DNA from: Clostridia bacterium
GTDB taxonomy: Bacteria; Bacillota; Clostridia; Christensenellales; Aristaeellaceae
Direction: 5' to 3'
NCBI GenBank assembly: GCA_017552535.1
Contig: JAFZPV010000010.1
Span: 1-39,851 of the forward strand
DNA: 39,851 bases
Positions within the stretch are counted from its first letter, which is position 1. Each line of letters opens with the position of its first letter. Below, in pieces: positions 34,815 to 39,851 of the stretch. Below the pieces are notes generated by a model. It saw only the letters and a program-made list of their open reading frames with translations, had not been told where the DNA came from and did not search any database. The translations under genes were made by a program, and so were the position numbers.

Positions 34815-34909
34815 TATAATCCGCTCATGGCGGCATCGAAACCGAGCCGCACAGGTGTCCTGACTTGATTTCGTAGGGTATCCCAAGGGAACCCGAGCGG
34901 AGGTGCAAC
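34815..34909 (+). promoter_or_regulatory. Promoter and structured leader of the ECF S component / coaX operon
   Basis: TATAAT at 34815-34820 with no good -35. The leader holds three consecutive hairpins: GCGGC-A-TCG / CGA-GCCGC with a bulged A (34830-34850), CAGG/CCTG (34852-34862) and GGGT.TCCC / GGGA.ACCC (34876-34894). CCGCTC (34821-34826) and GAGCGG (34895-34900) could close the set into a junction, but the first arm is at or before the predicted start of transcription. A riboswitch is possible but not established. Confidence 0.4.
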
Positions 34910-35533
34910 ATGAAAAAACTGTCTACCCGTGAACTCGTACTTCTTTCCGTACTGATCGCCCTGATCATCTTTCTGTGCTTCATCACTTCGGTGGTGCCCA
35001 TGCCCAGCGGGCTCAACATCACCTTCAGCCTGATCCCCCTGGCGCTGGCTGCCATCGCCCTGGGACCCGTGGGCGGCGCGATCGCCGGCGGCGTGTTCGG
35101 CCTGGTGAGCTTTCTGCAGTGCTTCGGACTGATCGGCACCAGCGGCATGGGCGTGGCCCTTTTCAACGAAGCCAGGACCTTCAAGACCGTGGCGCTCCTG
35201 TTCGTGCAGCGCGTCTTTCCCCGGCTGATCGACGGCGTGGCGCTTGCCTACGTTTTCAGGGCTGTCAAAAAGCACGCGCCCATCTCCCTGGCCTTCTCGG
35301 TAACGGGCGTATGCGCCGCGCTCATCAACACGCTTTTGTTCATGGCCGCGCTGGTATGGCTGTTCGGCTCCTATGAGTACATGCAGGGCAAGGTCGCGGG
35401 CCGGGCGTTTTTCGTCTACCTGGTCGCTTCCGTGGGCATCAACGGCCTGGTGGAGCTTATCGTTACGCCCATACTGGTGAGCTCCATCGGCTACGCGCTG
35501 TACAAGGCAAAATACATCGACATCGATTCGTAA
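34910..35533 (+). CDS. ECF transporter S component, probably for pantothenate
   Basis: 207 residues with about six membrane helices, of the ECF S-component family (PF12822-like; N-terminus STRELVLLSVLIALI). The segments SGLNITFSLIPLALAAIALGPVGGAIAGGVFGL (in part) and RVFPRLIDGVALAYVFRAVK are characteristic of S components, which bind vitamins and dock on a shared EcfA/A'/T module. That module is not in this window. The gene lies 12 nt before coaX, so pantothenate is the likely ligand (PanT-like). SD GGAGGTG. Confidence 0.85.
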   Translation: MKKLSTRELVLLSVLIALIIFLCFITSVVPMPSGLNITFSLIPLALAAIALGPVGGAIAGGVFGLVSFLQCFGLIGTSGMGVALFNEARTFKTVALLFVQRVFPRLIDGVALAYVFRAVKKHAPISLAFSVTGVCAALINTLLFMAALVWLFGSYEYMQGKVAGRAFFVYLVASVGINGLVELIVTPILVSSIGYALYKAKYIDIDS

Positions 35534-35545
35534 CGGAGAAAACAC

Positions 35546-36310
35546 ATGATCCTCACCCTCGACATCGGCAACACCAATATCAAGACCGCGCTGTTTGACG
35601 GTGCGGAACTGATCAAGTACTGGCGCATATCCACCAGCCGCACCATGACCAGCGACGAATACGGCATGGTGCTGGTGAACCTGTTCCGCTACAACGGGCT
35701 GGACACCCGGCAGGTGGAGGGCATCGTGGTGAGCTCCGTGGTGCCCACGGTGAACTTCACCATCGAGCACATGTGCCAGACCTACTTCGGCATGCCGCCG
35801 ATGCTGGTGGCTCCGGGCATCAAAACAGGCATCCACATCAGGTACGACAATCCCAAAGAGCTGGGCAGCGACCGTATCGCCAACGCCGTGGCCTGCTGGG
35901 AACTGTACGGCGGCCCGTGCATCTTTATCGATTTCGGCACCGCCACGAGCTTTGGCGTGGTGAGCGCGGACGGAGAATTTCTGGGCGGCGCCATCGTGCC
36001 CGGCTTAAAAGTCACAGCGGACGCCATCGTGGACCGCACCGCCAAGCTGCCCCGCTTCGAGCTCATCAAGCCCGCCAGCGTGATCGGCAAAAACACCGTG
36101 ACCAACCTGCAGAGCGGTATCCTGTACGGCCATATCGGCATGGTGAAGTACCTGATCCACCGCATGAAGGAGGAGATCGGCGGAGACTGCAAGGTGGTGG
36201 CCACCGGCGGCATGGCGCTGCTGGTAAAGGATGACGCGCCGGAGATCGACGTGCTGGACGGCCTGCTGACCCTGAAGGGCCTGCGCCTGATCTACGCCAA
36301 AAACAAATAA
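35546..36310 (+). CDS. coaX: Type III pantothenate kinase
   Basis: 254 residues, ASKHA fold. The ATP-binding N-terminus MILTLDIGNTNIKTALFDG, VSSVVPT, GSDRIANAVAC, catalytic Asp in FIDFGTATSF and the late GGAIVPGL and TGGMALL motifs are all typical of CoaX. It phosphorylates pantothenate, the first step to CoA; type III kinases need a monovalent cation and are insensitive to CoA feedback. SD GGAGAAA. Followed at once by a strong terminator. Confidence 0.96.
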   Translation: MILTLDIGNTNIKTALFDGAELIKYWRISTSRTMTSDEYGMVLVNLFRYNGLDTRQVEGIVVSSVVPTVNFTIEHMCQTYFGMPPMLVAPGIKTGIHIRYDNPKELGSDRIANAVACWELYGGPCIFIDFGTATSFGVVSADGEFLGGAIVPGLKVTADAIVDRTAKLPRFELIKPASVIGKNTVTNLQSGILYGHIGMVKYLIHRMKEEIGGDCKVVATGGMALLVKDDAPEIDVLDGLLTLKGLRLIYAKNK

Positions 36311-36312
36311 GC

Positions 36313-36361
36313 AAAAGCAGTGCCGGAGACGTCCGCTTGGGATGCCTCCGGCACTGCTTTT
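36313..36361. terminator. Strong bidirectional terminator between convergent genes
   Basis: AAAAGCAGTGCCGGAG (36313-36328) is perfectly complementary to 36346-36361: a 16-bp stem with A and T runs at both ends. It lies 3 nt after the coaX stop and 20 nt from the stop of the convergent secreted-protein gene. Confidence 0.92.
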
Positions 36362-36381
36362 GTCTTCAGGACCGTTCAGGC

Positions 36382-36993
36382 TCACACGATGGAGAAGGTG
36401 CTCATCACCGTCTGCGCGGTTTCCAGCGTGGTGCCGAAGAAGGTGAACAGGTACATCTGCGCGCCGGACACCAGGTAATACTGATAGAAATCCGTGTTTT
36501 TGTAGGTCATGCCGATGTACAGGATGTCCGTGACGGACTTAAAGCTGTAAGCGCCGCAGCCTTCCTTGAAGCTCAGGCCGCTGTAGGCGTTTTTGAGCTC
36601 CGCCTGGATCTGCTCCATATCGTTTACCAGCGTTTCGTTGCTCACGCCGTCGGAGGAGCCGTAGCTCACCGTGACGCCCGCGCCGTCCGCCGACCGGCAG
36701 ATCAGCACGGCGTTGTCCTCTGTAAAGGAGCGGAAGATGCCGTATACGTCCGCGTCCTCCATGATCTCGGCAGCCTCGGTGAGGTTGGCGGCGGTGCTGC
36801 CGGGGCCCAGGATGGCCCATTCGGCAGGCACGCCCAGATAGAATTTGACGTAAGGATCGATATAACCGTGCATCAGGATCTGGCCTTCCTCCAGCTCCGG
36901 GATCTCGTCGACAGGGGTCTCGTTTTCCTCCTCCGCCCATGCCGGCAGCACCAGCAGCAAAAGGGCCAGAAGGATCGATATCAGTTTTTTCAT
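36382..36993 (-). CDS. Secreted protein of unknown function
   Basis: 203 residues. A signal peptide (MKKLISILLALLLLVLPAWA) is followed by an acidic stretch (EEENETPVDEIPELEE) and a globular part. The latter contains FYLGVPAEWAILGPGS and FYQYYLVSGAQMYLFTFF, like small lipid-exposed or beta-rich exported proteins of Clostridia. No catalytic motif was recognised. SD GGAGGAC; its own promoter (37048-37076). Confidence 0.8.
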   Translation of the reverse strand: MKKLISILLALLLLVLPAWAEEENETPVDEIPELEEGQILMHGYIDPYVKFYLGVPAEWAILGPGSTAANLTEAAEIMEDADVYGIFRSFTEDNAVLICRSADGAGVTVSYGSSDGVSNETLVNDMEQIQAELKNAYSGLSFKEGCGAYSFKSVTDILYIGMTYKNTDFYQYYLVSGAQMYLFTFFGTTLETAQTVMSTFSIV

Positions 36994-37047
36994 ATTTGTC
37001 CTCCGGATGCGCTTGCCGCCCGGAAGCGGTGCGCGTGATTTATGGGA

Positions 37048-37076
37048 ATTGTACCAAATTCCGGGCGCATAGTCAA
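37048..37076 (-). promoter_or_regulatory. Promoter of the secreted-protein gene
   Basis: Minus strand: TTGACT (37071-37076), 17 bp, TACAAT (37048-37053), 54 nt before the start codon. The rest of 37077-37187 is AT-rich and holds nothing recognised. Confidence 0.78.
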
Positions 37077-37187
37077 CAATTTGCTTGTTAGTTGTTGTTT
37101 ACAGTTTCAAATTATTGCTTATACGTTATGCTGTGGTTAACTTAAGCTTAATATCAAAATAAGATTGCAAATTCCGGTTTTCCTGCC

Positions 37188-37215
37188 TTGAAACTTAATA
37201 TATCATGGATATGAT
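37188..37215 (+). promoter_or_regulatory. Promoter of the HPr-like gene
   Basis: TTGAAA (37188-37193), 16 bp, TATGAT (37210-37215), 45 nt before the start codon. It is embedded in AT-rich DNA. Confidence 0.58.
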
Positions 37216-37260
37216 TATATCACAAGTACGCGCCAAGGCGCTCCGAAAGGGAATATGGGA

Positions 37261-37491
37261 ATGAAAGTCGTAAACATCAAGCTGAGCCTGCTCGAAAACG
37301 CCAAGCTGTTCGCGGATATCGCCAGCCGCTATCCCTTCGACGTCGATCTGCGCGTGGGCCGCTACGTCGTGGACGGTAAGAGCGTTCTGGGCGTATGCTC
37401 GCTGGATATGTCCAAGCCGATCACCGTGGAGATCTACGATGACAACTGCGATGCGCTGCTGGAGGAGATCAAACCTTTCATCATCCGCTGA
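37261..37491 (+). CDS. HPr-family protein lacking the phosphorylated histidine
   Basis: 76 residues. The second half fits HPr: DGKSVLGVCSLDM corresponds to the KSIMGVMSL strand/helix holding the regulatory Ser46, and ALLEEIKPF to the last helix. In the first half, where HPr has GLHARPA with His15, the sequence is KLSLLENAKLF, with no histidine in that region. It therefore cannot pass phosphate as a PTS carrier; a regulatory or Crh-like role is possible (Crh likewise lacks His15 but keeps Ser46). The start at ATG 37261 has AAAGGG 9 nt upstream; ATG 37255 is an alternative. No PTS genes nearby. Confidence 0.78.
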   Translation: MKVVNIKLSLLENAKLFADIASRYPFDVDLRVGRYVVDGKSVLGVCSLDMSKPITVEIYDDNCDALLEEIKPFIIR

Positions 37492-37508
37492 AACAGAGTA
37501 AAAACGAT

Positions 37509-37541
37509 CCCGCCGGGCTGAATGCCCGGCGGGGTTGTTTT
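37509..37541 (+). terminator. Terminator of the HPr-like gene
   Basis: CCCGCCGGGC (37509-37518), loop TGAAT, GCCCGGCGGG (37524-37533), then GTTGTTTTT. Perfect 10-bp stem. Confidence 0.93.
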
Positions 37542-37542
37542 T

Positions 37543-37942
37543 GGGGCTGTTGCAGAAGCCTGAAAAATAAGTCGGGTGGCTTGGAGGGGGTTACCCCTCC
37601 AATTTCAACCCGCAGGGCCAGCTTTGCCGGCCCGAGGAGGAAAAATCACGAAGGGCAGCTTGCCGCCCGAGAGTGATTTTTCTGTCTTTGCAGTTTGAGG
37701 TTGACTTGCCCATGGCAAGTCAATCCCGCACAAAGTGCGGGACGCACTGGTTCAAATCAAAGATTTGAAGCAGCGCGCCTTTCGCCCGGAAATGCCCGCA
37801 GGCATTTCAGAAAAAACTGAAAACCTGTTGCACAAATCGGTGAATATTTACGTTTCGGAAAAACAAGATTCAAATGTATCCAAAACTAAACGCTGGAAAT
37901 GAAATTCATTTCATTTCCAGCGAGAGGCTGCTCAGCAGCCCC
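37543..37942 (-). repeat. Repeat family copy D, best-preserved complete long form (400 bp)
   Basis: Ends are GGGGCTGTTG and CAGCAGCCCC, short inverted repeats. Inside is a chain of hairpins in order: GGAGGGG/CCCCTCC, GGGCC.GC/GC.GGCCC, GAAAAATCAC/GTGATTTTTC (37640-37649 / 37673-37682, enclosing GGGC.GC/GC.GCCC), GACTTGCC/GGCAAGTC, TCCCGCAC/GTGCGGGA, TTCAAATC/GATTTGAA, GAAATGCC/GGCATTTC, GGAAATGAAA/TTTCATTTCC, and GGCTGCT/AGCAGCC. Its last base is 1 nt from the rubredoxin stop codon. No gene is supported inside. Confidence 0.88.
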
Positions 37943-37943
37943 T

Positions 37944-38099
37944 TCAGGCTTCGGTAAACGCGTCCTTTCCCAGTCCGCATACGGGGCAGACCCAGTCCTC
38001 GGGGATGTCTTCAAACGCGGTACCGGGCGCGATGCCGCCCTCGGGATCGCCGACTTCGGGATCGTACACGTAGCCGCAGGGGCACTCGAACTTCTTCAT
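37944..38099 (-). CDS. Rubredoxin with a shortened first knuckle
   Basis: 51 residues, electron carrier with an Fe(Cys)4 centre. The second knuckle is normal (WVCPVCG, Cys38 and Cys41), and [20 protein letters not shown] is the family signature. The first knuckle reads ECPCGY, a CXC (Cys6, Cys8) in place of the usual CXXC, one residue short. The reading frame is otherwise intact, so it is a 3-nt difference and not a frameshift. SD AAAGGAA at the chosen start; the frame extends further upstream into the promoter. It may have altered geometry or redox potential. Confidence 0.92.
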   Translation of the reverse strand: MKKFECPCGYVYDPEVGDPEGGIAPGTAFEDIPEDWVCPVCGLGKDAFTEA

Positions 38100-38143
38100 G
38101 ATGCTTGCTTCCTTTCGTGTATTTGGCATTTTGCCGCAGTGAA

Positions 38144-38173
38144 AGTGTACCACACCGCGGCGGGGAAAGTCAA
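38144..38173 (-). promoter_or_regulatory. Promoter of the rubredoxin gene
   Basis: Minus strand: TTGACT (38168-38173), 18 bp, TACACT (38144-38149), 44 nt before the start codon. Confidence 0.72.
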
Positions 38174-38228
38174 GGAGAAAACCTTTCGGTTTTGAAAGGC
38201 AGCCCTTTTCGTCTTAACGTCAGGCCGG

Positions 38229-38258
38229 TTGACAGCTTTGAAAGAAAACGGGTACAAT
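38229..38258 (+). promoter_or_regulatory. Promoter of the ion transporter gene
   Basis: TTGACA (38229-38234), 18 bp, TACAAT (38253-38258). The leader to the start codon is about 70 nt; no known riboswitch was recognised in it. Confidence 0.78.
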
Positions 38259-38335
38259 TAGATGCGCGCGGCATGCCTGTGGCTTGCACGCACCGGCCTG
38301 AAGGGTCGAACACCGTGTGTACGGAGGTTAGTGGG

Positions 38336-39610
38336 ATGGACCGTATGATCTGGGCGCTGGCGCTGTTCATCGTGATGTACGTGCTGCTGCTGGTGTTTTC
38401 CCAAAAGCGCTGGATCATCGCGCTTTGCGCCGCTTTCGTATTCGTCGTCTCCGGCCTCATGCCGCTGGGCGGCGTGCTGAAAGCCGTAAACTGGAACGTT
38501 CTGATGATGCTCACCGGCACCATGGTGCTGGTGGAGCTGTTCATACAGAGCAAAATGCCCCTGCGCATGGCGGAGGGGATACTGCGGGCCACGCCCAACG
38601 TGTGCTGGGCCATCGTGGCGCTGAGCCTGTTTTCCGGCATCATATCCGCCTTTGTGGACAACGTGGCCACGGTGCTGATGGTGGCTCCGGTAGGCCTCGC
38701 CGTAGCCAAAAAGATCAAAACCAATCCCGTGCCCGTGTTCATCGCCATCGCCGTTTCGTCCAACCTCCAGGGCGCCGCCACGCTGGTGGGGGATACCACC
38801 TCCATCCTGCTGGGCGGACACCTGGGCATGAGTTTCAACGATTTTATCTGGTTCCGAGGGCGTCCGGGCATCATCTTCTCGGTGGAGCTGGGCGCACTGC
38901 TCACGATCCCGGTGCTTCTGTGGCTGTTCCGCCGGGAGAAGGCCGCCGTGGACAGCGAACACCTTACCCCTGTGAGCGACTACGCGCCCACCTGGCTGAT
39001 GCTGGGCGTGATCGCGCTTCTGATCGCTGCCTCCCAGTTCAAAAACAAGCCGGAACTCACCAACGGCTACATCTGCTGCGGCCTGGCGCTGATCGGCATC
39101 GTATACGAGCTTTTGCGGGGCCGTATGAAGGGCCGGTGGTTAAGCTTAGCCGAAGCCATAGACTGGAAGACGCTTTTGCTGCTCACGGGCCTGTTCATCG
39201 TGATATCGGGCCTCACCGAGGCGGGCGTCATCGACGCCGTAGCGGGCTTGTTCGTGAAGATCGGCGGCGGGAGCGCGTTTTGGATGTATGTGCTGATCGT
39301 TGCGGTCTCCGTGGCGCTGAGCGCTTTTATCGACAACATTCCCTATGTGGCCACCATGCTGCCGGTGGTGGGCTCCATCGCGTCTTTGATGAACGCGGAC
39401 CCCTGCCTGTACGCTTTCGGGCTTCTGATCGGGGCGACGCTGGGCGGCAACATCACGCCCATCGGCGCTTCCGCCAACATCGCGGGCATCGGCATCCTGC
39501 AGAAAGAGGGCTACCAGGTGTCCACGCGGGATTTCACCCGCATCGGCATACCCTTTACCCTCATCGCGGCTTTTTCCGGCGCGGCGCTCAACTGGCTGAT
39601 ATGGGGATGA
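38336..39610 (+). CDS. Ion transporter (IT) superfamily protein, ArsB/NhaD/CitM-like
   Basis: 424 residues, about 11-12 membrane helices in two halves. Each half has a re-entrant motif: FVDNVATVLMVAPVGLA in the first and FIDNIPYVATMLPVVG plus GGNITPIGASANIAGIG in the second. The last is the signature shared by ArsB, NhaD and CitMHS carriers (compare ATPIGASAN). The substrate may be arsenite, Na+/H+ or a carboxylate; sequence alone does not decide, and no arsR or arsC is nearby. The start was chosen at ATG 38336 with SD GGAGG 9 nt upstream; longer in-frame extensions overlap the promoter. Confidence 0.86.
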   Translation: MDRMIWALALFIVMYVLLLVFSQKRWIIALCAAFVFVVSGLMPLGGVLKAVNWNVLMMLTGTMVLVELFIQSKMPLRMAEGILRATPNVCWAIVALSLFSGIISAFVDNVATVLMVAPVGLAVAKKIKTNPVPVFIAIAVSSNLQGAATLVGDTTSILLGGHLGMSFNDFIWFRGRPGIIFSVELGALLTIPVLLWLFRREKAAVDSEHLTPVSDYAPTWLMLGVIALLIAASQFKNKPELTNGYICCGLALIGIVYELLRGRMKGRWLSLAEAIDWKTLLLLTGLFIVISGLTEAGVIDAVAGLFVKIGGGSAFWMYVLIVAVSVALSAFIDNIPYVATMLPVVGSIASLMNADPCLYAFGLLIGATLGGNITPIGASANIAGIGILQKEGYQVSTRDFTRIGIPFTLIAAFSGAALNWLIWG

Positions 39611-39614
39611 AGGC

Positions 39615-39851
39615 GGGCTGTTGCACAGCCCCTCGTTGGAAATGAAAAAAGATTTCATTTCCAACGGTTTAGTTTTGGACACATTTGAACCGTTTTATCC
39701 GAAACGTCAATCATTCACCAGCTTGTGCAACAGGTTTTCAGTTTTTTCTGAAATGCCTGCGGGCATTTCCGGGCGAAAAAACTGCAATGAAGCGATTCTT
39801 TGCTCTCGGCGGGCAAGCTCGCCTTCGCAAAAATCGCTCCTCGAGCCGGCA
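39615..39851 (+). repeat. Repeat family copy E, long form cut by the window end
   Basis: It starts 4 nt after the transporter stop with the end hairpin GGGCTGT/ACAGCCC (39615-39631), then GGAAATGAAA/TTTCATTTCC, TTTAGTTTTGGACACATTTGAA, TTTATCCGAAACGT and CTTGTGCAACAG, followed by the inner module with GAAATGCC/GGCATTTC and a stem near 39789-39839. It is in the same order as the reverse complement of 37543-37942. The left part is beyond the window. Confidence 0.85.

Noticed and set aside
37543-37942. Insertion sequence with a transposase
   Set aside because: The element is about 400 bp, its frames are short and carry no transposase motif; no target duplication could be seen at the ends.

Overview
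This window is a GC-rich (about 60 percent) stretch of a bacterial chromosome, most likely from an uncultured, host-associated member of the Clostridia (Bacillota). That assignment is inference. It rests on strong AGGAGG-type ribosome binding sites before most genes, sigma-A promoters (TTGACA / TATAAT, 17 bp spacing), an ECF vitamin transporter beside a type III pantothenate kinase, a BspA-type repeat protein, a rubredoxin, and a tRNA cluster whose genes do not encode CCA. No rRNA, CRISPR array, prophage or intact transposase was seen.

Layout. (1) 1-6.1 kb: a sulfur and Fe-S cluster block on the minus strand (iscR-like regulator, then cysK, nifS, iscU), flanked by two sialidase-like beta-propeller genes. 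(2) 6.1-9.5 kb: a membrane M28 peptidase, a small membrane protein, and a coupled sugar isomerase / nucleoside hydrolase pair. (3) 9.5-14.4 kb: a plus-strand operon mixing envelope proteins (NlpC/P60, CapA, phosphodiester glycosidase) with metA and an Fe-S flavoprotein. (4) 14.4-17.5 kb: metG and a damaged NlpC/P60 lipoprotein gene, both minus. (5) 17.7-21.4 kb: a polar amino acid ABC transporter with an M20 peptidase inside the operon. (6) 21.6-26.3 kb: lacZ, an rRNA methyltransferase-like gene and an SGNH esterase. (7) 26.4-30.5 kb: a heterodimeric ABC exporter with a MarR regulator as last gene, driven from a promoter with a perfect 15-bp-arm palindrome. (8) 30.6-32.9 kb: four tRNA genes (Arg, His, Gln, Lys) divergent from the CCA-adding enzyme gene. 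(9) 33.0-37.5 kb: a lipase-like hydrolase and a cytoplasmic beta-lactamase-fold protein reading apart from a shared start region, an ECF S component with coaX, a secreted protein, and an HPr-like protein without its histidine. (10) 37.5-39.9 kb: a rubredoxin and an ion transporter.

The most unusual feature is a family of repeats at 1173-1654, 21450-21590, 37543-37942 and 39615 to the window end. Each copy has the same end placed 1-13 nt after a stop codon, in the same orientation relative to that gene. The long copies are chains of about nine hairpins, and one central stem differs between copies while its two arms still match each other. They have GGGGCTG(T/C)TG ends like a MITE, but the constant 3'-end placement suggests a role in, or targeting to, mRNA 3' ends.

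Working together: CysK makes cysteine, NifS extracts its sulfur and IscU assembles clusters, with a cysteine-bearing Rrf2 protein as the likely sensor. Two near-identical palindromes lie over the promoters of iscR and cysK. The CCA enzyme would complete the neighbouring tRNAs. The ECF S component probably feeds pantothenate to CoaX.
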